DNA from: Zobellella maritima
GTDB taxonomy: Bacteria > Pseudomonadota > Gammaproteobacteria > Enterobacterales > Aeromonadaceae
Direction of reading: 5' to 3'
Assembly: GCF_003075035.1 (NCBI RefSeq)
Contig: NZ_QCZE01000001.1
Coordinates: forward strand, 568,187-632,186
Length of the DNA: 64,000 nucleotides
Shown: in pieces, positions 49,354 through 57,014 of the stretch
Position numbering within the stretch: position 1 is the stretch's first letter
Layout: the number at the start of each line of letters is the position of its first letter
The notes under the pieces: model-generated
Told to the model about the DNA's origin: nothing
The model's input: the letters and a program-made list of their open reading frames with translations, nothing else
The model's database searches: none
Program-made: the position numbers and the translations under genes

Positions 49354-49455
49354 CGTCACTCCCACTAAGGTGGGAGTCCATGTGTTTCTGCAGATCGGTT
49401 GTGGTGATCCGGGCCGTGCTCCTTGTCCTGGAACTCCGTCTTCGCGGAGATGACG
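49354..49455. repeat. MITE-like element with terminal inverted repeats
   Basis: Ends CGTCACTCC and GGAGATGACG are near-complementary, and each carries an internal palindrome: ACTCCCAC-TAAG-GTGGGAGT (49358-49377) and CTCCG-TCTTCG-CGGAG (49434-49449). The design matches the widespread class of roughly 100-bp repeats beginning CGTCATTCCCG. Only this copy is in the window. The rest of the ada-SRAP gap holds only the transporter relic. Confidence 0.55.
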
Positions 49456-49536
49456 GGATAACTCCCAGTCGTGACGATGGATGATGGGCCGGCCCAAGTT
49501 GAAGCTAGGGGCTTTACCCGTCGGCGCCAGATGCCT

Positions 49537-50121
49537 TTATTGATCAGATGCTGTAACAGCAATCTGTGTATTGGTGGTCGGTGTGAGCAGCGGCGTCAGT
49601 TGTTCCGGAGTTGAGCCAAACCAGTAGTGAATATGCTCTGCTGCGATCAACAGCGGCATGCGGTTGTGATATTGAGCACACAGTTCGTCCGGCTGGGTGG
49701 TGAGCGTAACCAGCGCCGGGCTGGCTTCGTGCTCGCGTGCCGGGTACCAGATGCCGGCCATGTAGAGCTCATCGCCGCTGGCATGTTCGAACCGGTATTT
49801 TTGTTTTCTCGGCCCGCCTTCATCCCGCCATTCATACCAGCCCGAGCAGGGCACCAGGCAGCGGTGCTCGGCAAAGGCGCGGGCGAAGGTTTTTTTGCCG
49901 GTCACGGTTTCCGCCTTGGCGTTGATCAGCCAATGCGTGGCCCACTCCGGCTTGATACCCCAGTGGGTGTTCAGCTGCTGTAAGCGGTCATCGAGCCAGG
50001 CCACCGTGGCCACTGTGTGGGTGGGGCGCACATCATCATTGGGCGGAGTGTTGAACGCAATGCCCAGCCTGGCGCCGACCTGGGTGCTTAGCTCGATATC
50101 CAGTGCAAATCTGCCACACAT
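49537..50121 (-). CDS. SOS response-associated peptidase (SRAP, YedK/HMCES type)
   Basis: A 194-residue protein that crosslinks to abasic sites in single-stranded DNA to shield them. The invariant catalytic Cys2 (MCGRFAL), the LVPCSGWYEW motif near 92-101, and NRMPLLI near 155 with a following histidine are all present. Divergent from umuDC, with a LexA box in between that may control both. Length is normal. Confidence 0.93.
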   Translation of the reverse strand: MCGRFALDIELSTQVGARLGIAFNTPPNDDVRPTHTVATVAWLDDRLQQLNTHWGIKPEWATHWLINAKAETVTGKKTFARAFAEHRCLVPCSGWYEWRDEGGPRKQKYRFEHASGDELYMAGIWYPAREHEASPALVTLTTQPDELCAQYHNRMPLLIAAEHIHYWFGSTPEQLTPLLTPTTNTQIAVTASDQ

Positions 50122-50201
50122 AGCGTCCTCCCAATGTTTTGAGTGTAGACCCGCCAGCAGGCTTCATTTGGTGATCTTGTCGAAATGCCGCACTCAAAAT
50201 A

Positions 50202-50221
50202 TACTGTTCATATATACAGTA
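50202..50221. promoter_or_regulatory. LexA (SOS) box
   Basis: TACTGTTCATATATACAGTA: CTGT-N8-ACAG core with extended TACTGT/ACAGTA, an almost ideal gammaproteobacterial LexA operator. It is 15 bp upstream of umuD and 80 bp from the SRAP start, so both divergent genes can belong to the SOS regulon. Confidence 0.92.
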
Positions 50222-50236
50222 CATAAAGGTTTGAAC

Positions 50237-50671
50237 ATGGATGCAGTGACTCCCCTTGGGCCCCACCAGCAGCGTAGCCGTCAGCCGTTGCCGCTGATCC
50301 TGGAACGGGCCCAGTGCGGTTTTCCCAGTCCGGCCCAGGATTATGTGGAGCAGGCGATTGATCTCAATGATCTCTGCATCAAGCATCCGGCCGCCACCTA
50401 TCTGGTGCGGGCCGGGGGCGAGAGCATGCTCAATGCCGGCATTCGGCCGGGAGATGTGCTGGTGGTCGATCGCAGCCTGGAAGCTCGGCACGGCGATGTG
50501 GTGATCGCCGCGGTGAACGGTGAGATGACCTGCAAATACCTGGCGCTCAGGCCCCGGGTGCGGTTGGTGCCGGCCAACAACCGATTTCGGCCCATCGAGT
50601 TTGCCGATGGCGAAACCCTGGACGTATTCGGTGTGGTCACCAATGTCATCCATGCGTTCCGGCGGCCATGA
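50237..50671 (+). CDS. umuD: Translesion polymerase V subunit UmuD
   Basis: A 144-residue S24-family autoprotease. RecA-stimulated cleavage site C27-G28 (QCGFPSPA), nucleophile S63 in GGESML, and catalytic lysine K100 in TCKYLAL. Cleaved UmuD' joins UmuC to form polymerase V. ATG 50237 lies just downstream of the SOS box; upstream in-frame codons would read through the operator and are rejected. Overlaps umuC by four bases. Confidence 0.97.
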   Translation: MDAVTPLGPHQQRSRQPLPLILERAQCGFPSPAQDYVEQAIDLNDLCIKHPAATYLVRAGGESMLNAGIRPGDVLVVDRSLEARHGDVVIAAVNGEMTCKYLALRPRVRLVPANNRFRPIEFADGETLDVFGVVTNVIHAFRRP

Positions 50672-51936
50672 TCAGCTACGCCCTGGTGGACTGTAATAAC
50701 TTCTATGCCAGCTGCGAGCGGCTGTTCAGGCCTGATTTGCGTGGCCGGCCGGTGGTGGTGCTGTCCAACAACGACGGCTGCGTGGTGGCCCGCTCCGCCG
50801 AGGCCAGGGCCATGGGCATCAGAATGGGCGAGCCCTATTTCAAGATAATGGCAGAGTATGAACGGGCGGGTGGCATGGCCTTTTCGAGTAACTATACCCT
50901 GTATGCGGATATCTCCAGCCGGGTGATGCGAGTGCTGGAAATGCTGGCGCCGGCGGTGGAGGTGTACAGCATCGACGAGGCCTTTCTGGATTTGACCGGT
51001 GTTGCGAATGCCATGGAGCTGGTGGCGTTTGGCAAGCAGGTGAGGGCAAGGGTTGAGCAATGGGTAGGGATTACCGTGGGGGTGGGCATAGCGCCGACCA
51101 AGACCCTGGCCAAGCTGGCCAACTACGCGGCCAAGAAATGGCCGGCCACCGGCGGGGTGGTGGATCTTAGCGCCCGGAATCGGCAGCGCAGGCTGATGGC
51201 GATCACGCCGGTGGAGGAGGTATGGGGCATCGGCCGGCGGCTGACCCGGCAGCTGGTGGCCCAGGGGGTAACCACAGCGCTGGATCTGGCCAAAGTGCCG
51301 CCCAAACTGGCTCGAAAGCAGTTTTCCGTGGTGCTGGAGCGCACCATCATGGAGCTGAACGGCATTGCCTGCATTCCCTGGGAAGACAGCCCTGCCCCCA
51401 AGAAGCAGATCATCAATTCCCGCTCCTTTGGTGAACGTGTCACCGAATATCAGCCCATGCGGGAGGCGGTGTGCCAGTATGCGAGCCGGGCCGCCGAGAA
51501 GCTGCGCCAGCAGCGGCAAACCTGTCGGCTGGTGCAGGTGTTTATTCGAACGTCACCGTTCGCCGAGAACGAGCCCCGCTACAGCAACCATGCTTCGGTC
51601 GAATTGACGCTGCCCACGGCCGATACCCGTGATATGGTGGCTGCCGCCGTGCGGGGGCTGGAGGCGATCTGGAAAGACGGATGCCGTTACCAGAAAGCCG
51701 GGGTGATGTTGTGTGATTTCTGGCCGCCCGGTACTTATCAACCGGGGCTGTTCGAGCAGGTCAATGAGCGGTTGCACAGTGTCGAGCTGATGCAGGTGAT
51801 GGACGCCATCAACCAGTCCAGGCGCGGCAGGTTGTTCCTGGCGGGAGAAGGGATCAACAAGCCGTGGCAGATGAAGCGGGCACGGTTGTCGCCAGCCTAT
51901 ACCACCCGCCTGGGTGACATTCCTGTGGTGCTCTAA
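50668..51936 (+). CDS. umuC: DNA polymerase V catalytic subunit UmuC
   Basis: A 422-residue Y-family polymerase. ALVDCNNFYASCERLF (metal-binding aspartate) at the start, YSIDEAFLDLTG near 103-114 with the catalytic Asp-Glu pair, and the HhH region with VWGIGRRLT around 185-195; C-terminal DUF4113 domain. Length equals E. coli UmuC. ATGA overlap with umuD. The gene ends before an integrase relic. Confidence 0.97.
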   Translation: MISYALVDCNNFYASCERLFRPDLRGRPVVVLSNNDGCVVARSAEARAMGIRMGEPYFKIMAEYERAGGMAFSSNYTLYADISSRVMRVLEMLAPAVEVYSIDEAFLDLTGVANAMELVAFGKQVRARVEQWVGITVGVGIAPTKTLAKLANYAAKKWPATGGVVDLSARNRQRRLMAITPVEEVWGIGRRLTRQLVAQGVTTALDLAKVPPKLARKQFSVVLERTIMELNGIACIPWEDSPAPKKQIINSRSFGERVTEYQPMREAVCQYASRAAEKLRQQRQTCRLVQVFIRTSPFAENEPRYSNHASVELTLPTADTRDMVAAAVRGLEAIWKDGCRYQKAGVMLCDFWPPGTYQPGLFEQVNERLHSVELMQVMDAINQSRRGRLFLAGEGINKPWQMKRARLSPAYTTRLGDIPVVL

Positions 51937-52057
51937 TAAGAGAGGCTATATCGCTGAGTGGCTGGCATATATCATTGCATCTGGTGTGATGTGCATCACG
52001 TATTTTAGGGTTCAACGTCTGACGGTATTAACGACGGTATTTTGTGGAAAACTACAA

Positions 52058-52474
52058 ATGCTGACAGACTCCAAGCTGAGAAACCTGAAACCCCAGAACA
52101 AGGTGGCCGATCGTGATGGCCTCTATGTGGATGTAACGCCCGCCATCACCGTCTCGATCCGTTATAATCACTCAATCTATGACCACCAGGAGACGATCAC
52201 TTTTGGCCATTATGGCGAGGGTGGAATTACCCTGGCAGAAGCCCGGGAGCGACTGGTTGAGGCCAAGCGGATGGTGGCCGATGGTAAGCCACCGATCTTG
52301 CTGGCTCCGGTACGGATGAGTGATTTGCTTCATGTCACCTGGGATGAAATCGATTTCGAGGCTTCTACTCAGAGTAGACCGGCTGGCAGGATGAAAGCCG
52401 GGCGGGCCTATGTAATCTGCATGGACAGGATTGTTTCATTTATAGTACACCCCGCTAAAATTTATTATTTTTAA
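52058..52474 (+). pseudogene. Decayed DUF4102-type tyrosine integrase
   Basis: N-terminal DUF4102 sequence (MLTDSKLRNLKPQNKVADRD, then QETITFGHYGEGG) is joined, with about 100 residues missing, to a piece of the core domain (LLHVTWDEIDFEAS, RMKAGRA). Catalytic R-H-R-H-Y residues are gone. The preceding GACGGTATTAACGACGGTAT resembles sequences normally found before these integrases. It marks a lost integrative element just after umuC. No adjacent tRNA was found. Confidence 0.75.
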
Positions 52475-52922
52475 AATCAATAAATTAGAAAAAACCACCG
52501 TCAGTATGTTGCTTGAGTGTTACATTTGGTGTGGTCTGTTCACTTTTTACACCCAATAAATCTTTTATTTTCAAGGTGATAAGATGCCGGCCCGATATTT
52601 GCGGGTTAGTATGTGTTCCTATACTGAACATAATTTACTCATTCCCCAGTGGCAGCCCTGATTGTCGGCTGGAGGTGCTACTCGAAGGAGCAAGGTTATT
52701 ACTCCATACTGTTGCGTTGCTTACCGCTGATTTGGGTTCACCAAACTGCGTGGTGTGCACCTTGTCCCACAGTGCCTGAGCAATAGCTGTGTAGCATAGG
52801 AACACACCCTAGTCTGGTAGTGTGTTTGTCCGGCTCGAGAAGCATTGTTTTTCGCCAACCGAGATCACCGGAAAGAGATTTACTGCTTGACTGTAAGTAT
52901 TTGATAACTGGAGGTTTATACC
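52475..52922. other. A/T-rich gap after the integrase relic
   Basis: About 450 bp with lower GC than the surroundings, as expected of foreign DNA. One open frame (52513-52779) has no ribosome site or recognisable features and is not called. No repeats of note. Confidence 0.4.
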
Positions 52923-53321
52923 ATGAATATGGTATCCCGGACCGCAGCCTTAGCGATGTTCATGTCGCTGGCACTGACTGGCTCTTTTTCCGCACAGGCA
53001 GTCAATGTGGTTAAAAACCTGGATTTGCCCGCGACCTTGGATATGTCCATTGATGGAGGCTGCAGCAATAGGGGTCCCGATATCGTGCTGGGCCCAACTA
53101 TTACACTGCATAATGTCCCTGTAACGGTTTACTTTGACGGTGGTGGTAGTCATGACCAGAGCGTAAGGGAGCAAGTTGACCTCACGCTGGAATTATCGGG
53201 TGAAATTGTACTGCCGAAGCAGGGAGCTGCAGTTAATGGTGTCACCGGTAATCCAAAAATTTCCGTAGTGGTAAATGGTGAAACCTGGTTTGGTCCCGTG
53301 CGGTGTAATAAGTTGGAATAA
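52923..53321 (+). CDS. Secreted protein of unknown function
   Basis: A 132-residue protein with a clear signal peptide (MNMVSRTAALAMFMSL to SAQA, cleavage near residue 26). The mature part is beta-rich, slightly acidic and has two cysteines, in GGCSNRG and VRCNKLE, that could form a disulfide linking the start and the C-terminus. GGAGG lies 10 nt before the ATG. No family recognised; loosely like small exported beta-sandwich proteins. It lies in the low-GC stretch beside the integrase relic, so acquisition with that element is plausible. Confidence 0.65.
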   Translation: MNMVSRTAALAMFMSLALTGSFSAQAVNVVKNLDLPATLDMSIDGGCSNRGPDIVLGPTITLHNVPVTVYFDGGGSHDQSVREQVDLTLELSGEIVLPKQGAAVNGVTGNPKISVVVNGETWFGPVRCNKLE

Positions 53322-53359
53322 ATAATCATTCATCGAGTATTCACGTGAAAAGGTAGAAA

Positions 53360-53424
53360 ACGGCGGTAAAAACCGGCTAGTTTTCAGTTAACCAAAACAA
53401 AAAATTAACCAAGACAACCGCCGT
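53360..53424. repeat. Inverted and direct repeats downstream of the secreted protein
   Basis: ACGGCGGT (53360-53367) and ACCGCCGT (53417-53424) are inverted. Between them, TTAACCAAAACAA (53388) and TTAACCAAGACAA (53405) repeat directly. This could be the end of a mobile element or a protein-binding array. Confidence 0.45.
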
Positions 53425-53477
53425 CATTATACATGCTAAGCTGACGACGAGCCCTGCCGACAGGCACTGCTCAATAA

Positions 53478-53509
53478 AAACAGCCCCTATGTTTAGGGGC
53501 TGTTTGTTT
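53478..53509. terminator. Strong bidirectional terminator
   Basis: AAACAGCCCCTA / TAGGGGCTGTTT around TGTT with T-rich flanks on both strands. It can end transcripts from the secreted-protein gene and from the leftward small-protein gene. Confidence 0.88.
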
Positions 53510-53591
53510 CAGGTGAAAGGGCGCCGCCGGGCTAATGCCGAGCACTTAAGGGGGCCTGACAGCCCCCGGTCATTGTGGTTTTCAGGCTGGC

Positions 53592-53681
53592 TTAGGCCCT
53601 CTGCTGGCGCTTCTCGCGCTTTTCCTGGCGTTTTTCCTTCAGGGATTTTTCCGCTTTCTTCTTCACTTTTTCCTTGCTCAT
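53592..53681 (-). CDS. Very small, highly basic protein
   Basis: A 29-residue frame, MSKEKVKKKAEKSLKEKRQE followed by KREKRQQRA and a stop. It is a single charged helix with strong basic character and no hydrophobic core. GGGAG lies 7 nt before ATG 53681; an upstream ATG at 53687 abuts it. Downstream on the same strand is a strong terminator. Similar Lys/Arg/Glu-rich 30-50-residue proteins are recalled from other gammaproteobacteria. Nucleic-acid binding is a guess. Confidence 0.5.
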   Translation of the reverse strand: MSKEKVKKKAEKSLKEKRQEKREKRQQRA

Positions 53682-54099
53682 CACCATGCTCCCGTTACTT
53701 GCATCCGTCGGGGACACGCCGCTATGTTCCTCCCGGATCATGACTCACCCCCCAAACTCCTTGAACGCTCGGGCGATGAACGAAAAAGGCTGCGGGATAT
53801 TCCCGCCACGGCAGGGTAAAGGCTTCAAGGCATGGTCTCCTTCTGGTTGCCCGGTCGAACAAGACCGGATTGACACGATAGGTGCTTGACTGATTTCAGA
53901 TGAAGAGGCCGGGTGGCCCGGAGGCGCCCGGCTCAAGCCGGACAGGGGGTAACGCAGCCTGGCAAGGAAGGAAAAACACCGTGCATAAACACCTCTCCGT
54001 AAACAGTCTGATTATGCAACTAATTAAAAAATATATAAAAAATTCAACTCACACCCTAGCCCAGGCACGCTGCCAAAGCAAGCCTGTAGGGGGCTGGTG
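53682..54099. other. Intergenic gap
   Basis: About 420 bp between the small basic gene and the lipoprotein gene end. Short G/C hairpins occur near 53900-53945, but no gene or named element could be supported. Confidence 0.35.
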
Positions 54100-54651
54100 T
54101 CAGGCGGTTTTTCTTGGGTGCCGCCGGTCAGCGGTACAGGCATCCAGCTCACGGAACAGGCTTTGCAGCGAGTTATATACCTGCTGGTTGCCCTTGTCGT
54201 AGAGACGTATTGGACTCGCCGTGCCCTGATGGATCTGGATCACATCCCTGAACCGGTAACTGGTGCCACCGGGCCTGGCGGCCACCGACAGGTTGAAGTC
54301 GAGGATATTCCTGAACGGGATCACGCCATACTGGCGATAGGTAAACGGGCTGCTACCGGTGGCCATGATGCGATCGTTGCCGGCAAATTGGATCAGTCGG
54401 GGCTCGGTGTCGGGCCGGGCTGTAGCCGGGGGAGAAATATGCCCGTTGACACAGTCGGTAATCGGCTCCTTTGCAAAGGTATTGGCCGAGGAGAAAGAAA
54501 TGGTATCTATCACCCGTTGCCCGGTCTTGTCGGAGAGGGCGGTCGACACTCCCGGCGTGTTGGGAGGGATACTGGTAAACATGGGCAGGTTCAGGCCCGA
54601 ACAAGCGCTGGTTGAGATGGCCGCCGCCATTAAGAGTGCGAGATTTTTCAT
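54100..54651 (-). CDS. Putative lipoprotein of unknown function
   Basis: A 183-residue protein. MKNLALLMAAAISTSAC provides a signal sequence and lipobox (TSAC, Cys17); serine at +2 predicts outer-membrane sorting. The rest is polar with two further cysteines (one in ITDCVNGH, one near the end in LDACTADR) that may pair. No family recognised. GGAAG precedes the ATG. Divergent from queC. Confidence 0.65.
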   Translation of the reverse strand: MKNLALLMAAAISTSACSGLNLPMFTSIPPNTPGVSTALSDKTGQRVIDTISFSSANTFAKEPITDCVNGHISPPATARPDTEPRLIQFAGNDRIMATGSSPFTYRQYGVIPFRNILDFNLSVAARPGGTSYRFRDVIQIHQGTASPIRLYDKGNQQVYNSLQSLFRELDACTADRRHPRKTA

Positions 54652-54830
54652 CTTCCCTGACCTGTTGATGGTTCTTGTTGTGACGCCGTGGCGTTCGTCT
54701 GCTGTCCTGCATCTGCTCCAAGCGTCGCATGTTATTAATCTTAGTCAGCTTGAGCGGGCCGCGTCATGGTTATTTATGGCGGGGAGCTCGGGATTCGTCC
54801 GAACCGGTCAGAAATCTTTATATGAAACTA

Positions 54831-54859
54831 TTGGCCTGAGGACCGTCAACCGGTAGAAT
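54831..54859 (+). promoter_or_regulatory. Sigma-70-type promoter of queCDE
   Basis: TTGGCC (54831-54836), 17-bp spacer, TAGAAT (54854-54859). Transcription would begin near 54866, just before the riboswitch. Confidence 0.6.
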
Positions 54860-54872
54860 ATGCCCGCTTTTG

Positions 54873-54907
54873 AACCCGGTCGCAGCCTACCCGGATAAAA
54901 CAAGGAC
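54873..54907 (+). promoter_or_regulatory. preQ1-I riboswitch upstream of queC
   Basis: CCGGTCGCAG-CCT-ACCCGG followed by ATAAAACAAGGA closely follows the preQ1-I layout of a short P1 hairpin, a loop containing TCGCAG and an A-rich tail that forms the pseudoknot. AAGGA in the tail is also the queC ribosome site, so ligand binding should hide it and repress translation. Confidence 0.78.
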
Positions 54908-54912
54908 TCACA

Positions 54913-55620
54913 ATGAAAGCGTTAGTAATATGCTCCGGCGGATTCGACTCCGTCACCCTGGCCTGTCGGCTGGCGGCAGAAGGTGCCCTGGGCGCCCTGT
55001 TGACCTTCGATTACGGTCAGCGCCACAAGAAAGAAATCGATGCCGCCCGCCTGTGTGCCGAGCGGCTGGATGTGCCCCACCATGTGCTGGATATCGGCAA
55101 TATCGGCCGCCAGCTGAGCGGCTCAGCCCTGACCGACGATATTGACGTGCCCCACGGCCATTACAGCGAAGAAAACATGAAGGTGACAGTGGTGCCCAAC
55201 CGCAACGCCATCATGTTGACCATCGCCTTCGGAATCGCCTCGGCCCAGGGTCTGGATACGGTGGCCATCGCCGTTCACGGCGGCGATCACTTTATCTACC
55301 CGGACTGCCGGCCCGACTTCATCCGGTTGTTTGCCGAGATGCAGGCCAAGGCGCTGGAAGGGGTCGGTGAGGTGGCGTTGTACGCCCCTTACGTGGACGC
55401 CGACAAGACCGCCATCGCCCGAGACGCCGCCCGTTACGGGGTGCCGGTGGCAGACACCTGGTCCTGTTACGAGGGCGGTGAGACCCACTGTGGCCGCTGT
55501 GGCACCTGTGTCGAGCGCATCGAGGCCATGACCCTGGCGGGAGTGGTCGACCCGACCCCCTACCAGGATGGCGCATACTGGCAGGCAGCGGTGGCGAGGG
55601 TCAAAGCATGTTCACAATAA
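54913..55620 (+). CDS. queC: 7-cyano-7-deazaguanine synthase QueC
   Basis: A 235-residue ATP-dependent enzyme making preQ0 from 7-carboxy-7-deazaguanine. PP-loop SGGFDSVT near 8-15 and four zinc-binding cysteines in CYEGGETHCGRCGTC near 190-204. First gene of queCDE, directly after the riboswitch. Overlaps queD by 13 bp. Confidence 0.97.
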   Translation: MKALVICSGGFDSVTLACRLAAEGALGALLTFDYGQRHKKEIDAARLCAERLDVPHHVLDIGNIGRQLSGSALTDDIDVPHGHYSEENMKVTVVPNRNAIMLTIAFGIASAQGLDTVAIAVHGGDHFIYPDCRPDFIRLFAEMQAKALEGVGEVALYAPYVDADKTAIARDAARYGVPVADTWSCYEGGETHCGRCGTCVERIEAMTLAGVVDPTPYQDGAYWQAAVARVKACSQ

Positions 55621-55964
55621 GGAAAGAGTTTCACTTTTCCGCCTCTCATCAGCTCAAGCAGATGCCGGCGCATCATCCCTGTTCCCGTCTGCATGGCCAT
55701 AACTATGTGGTGGAAATCGAGCTGAAAAGCGAAACCTTGGACCAATACGGCTTCGTACGCGACTACCTTGAACTGAAAGCCTTCAAGGACTATATCGACG
55801 ACCACCTGGATCACCGGCATCTGAACGAAGTGCTGGGGGATGAGTGCACCACCGCCGAGCGGCTGGCCAGGCATCTGTTCGAGTGGGCCCACGGGCACTG
55901 GCCGGAGGTGAGCGCCGTCAGCGTCTCGGAAACCCCCAAGACCTGGGCCGAGTACCGCCCATGA
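55608..55964 (+). CDS. queD: 6-carboxytetrahydropterin synthase QueD
   Basis: A 118-residue PTPS-family enzyme making 6-carboxy-tetrahydropterin from dihydroneopterin triphosphate. Zinc-binding histidines in FSASHQL and RLHGHNYVVE; DHLDHRHLN motif near 65; C-terminal VSETPKTWAEY glutamate. Coupled to queC and queE by overlaps. Confidence 0.95.
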   Translation: MFTIRKEFHFSASHQLKQMPAHHPCSRLHGHNYVVEIELKSETLDQYGFVRDYLELKAFKDYIDDHLDHRHLNEVLGDECTTAERLARHLFEWAHGHWPEVSAVSVSETPKTWAEYRP

Positions 55965-56680
55965 CCATTGCCATCAGTGAAATCTTCGGCCCCACCATTC
56001 AGGGGGAGGGGGCCTTGATCGGCATGCCCACCCTCTTTGTGCGTACCGGCGGCTGCGACTTCCGTTGCAGCTGGTGCGATACCCTGTACGCGGTGGAGCC
56101 TCGTTTCAAGCGCGACTGGACCCCCATGAGCGCCGAGGCCATCATGGCCGAGGTACGCCGGCTGAGCGGCGACAAGCCGCTGCTGATCACCCTGTCCGGC
56201 GGCAACCCGGCATTGCAGCCCCTGGGCGGGCTGCTGAGCCTGGGCCAGGCCCAGGGCTATACCTTCGCCATGGAAACCCAGGGCAGCCGGGCCCAGGACT
56301 GGTTTGCCAAATTGGATCACCTGACCCTGAGCCCCAAGCCGCCGTCCTCGGCCATGGCCTTTAACAAGGAACGCTTCGATGCCTGCCTGGCGGCCGCGGG
56401 GCCTCAAACCCGGGTGAGCCTGAAACTGGTGATCGCCGACGAGGAGGATTATCGCTGGGCGAGGGCGCTGGCCGATCAATATCCGCAGCTGCCCCTGACC
56501 CTGCAGCCCTGCAATCCGGCACCGGCCACCCCGGAGGCGCCGGAGCTGGAGACCGATACCGAGGCGCTCAATGCCCGCCTACGCTGGCTGGTGGACAGGG
56601 TATCGGAGGATGCCTGGTACCGGGCCCGGGTGCTGCCCCAGCTGCATGTGCTGATCTGGAACAACGAACGCGGGGTCTGA
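55961..56680 (+). CDS. queE: 7-carboxy-7-deazaguanine synthase QueE
   Basis: A 239-residue radical SAM enzyme rearranging carboxy-tetrahydropterin to 7-carboxy-7-deazaguanine. FGPTIQGEG at the N-terminus and cluster cysteines in GGCDFRCSWCDT near 31-42. ATG 55961 overlaps the queD stop by four bases; upstream in-frame codons belong to queD. Together queCDE convert the pterin precursor to preQ0. Confidence 0.95.
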   Translation: MTIAISEIFGPTIQGEGALIGMPTLFVRTGGCDFRCSWCDTLYAVEPRFKRDWTPMSAEAIMAEVRRLSGDKPLLITLSGGNPALQPLGGLLSLGQAQGYTFAMETQGSRAQDWFAKLDHLTLSPKPPSSAMAFNKERFDACLAAAGPQTRVSLKLVIADEEDYRWARALADQYPQLPLTLQPCNPAPATPEAPELETDTEALNARLRWLVDRVSEDAWYRARVLPQLHVLIWNNERGV

Positions 56681-56700
56681 GCCCCGCTATTTCCTGTTTT
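56670..56700 (+). terminator. Terminator at the end of queE
   Basis: GCGGGG / CCCCGC with the queE stop codon in the loop, followed by TATTTCCTGTTTTT. Confidence 0.65.
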
Positions 56701-57014
56701 TAGCTTTTCTTTCCACACAGGCCCGTGACGGCGGGAAGCGGGCGCTTTTACACTTGGTGTTTATGGTGTCACTTGATACCATGGCCATCTAAAAGTCTAA
56801 ACGTGTATATGTTCAGGTGGTTGGCTTTATTCTCTGACCCGGAGCAGCCAAGATCTCATGGTGGTGCAGGCCGGTACATCACGCCGGCACGCAGCGAGTA
56901 CATCCATGTATGCTCTGTGGCGGCATCCCTACTGCCAAAGGCCGGCTTAGCTGTATCCGGCCGGCACCTTAGTGTTGCTCACCTGAATTTTTTCGCATAC
57001 CCCAAGGAGCATTC
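56701..57014. other. Intergenic region upstream of metQ
   Basis: About 310 bp. A sequence near 56793 (AGTCTAAACGTGTATATG) is only vaguely like MetJ boxes. Open frames here have no support. Confidence 0.35.

Noticed and set aside
49895-50236. Longer N-terminus for UmuD
   Set aside because: It would translate across the LexA operator and add 114 residues not found in the family; ATG 50237 fits.
51937-52057. tRNA attachment site for the integrase
   Set aside because: No cloverleaf or tRNA 3' end could be found near the relic.
52513-52779. An 88-codon frame after the integrase relic
   Set aside because: No ribosome site, odd cysteine-rich composition and no similarity recognised.
56780-56815. 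MetJ operator upstream of metQ
   Set aside because: Only one weak 8-mer match; tandem AGACGTCT boxes are absent.
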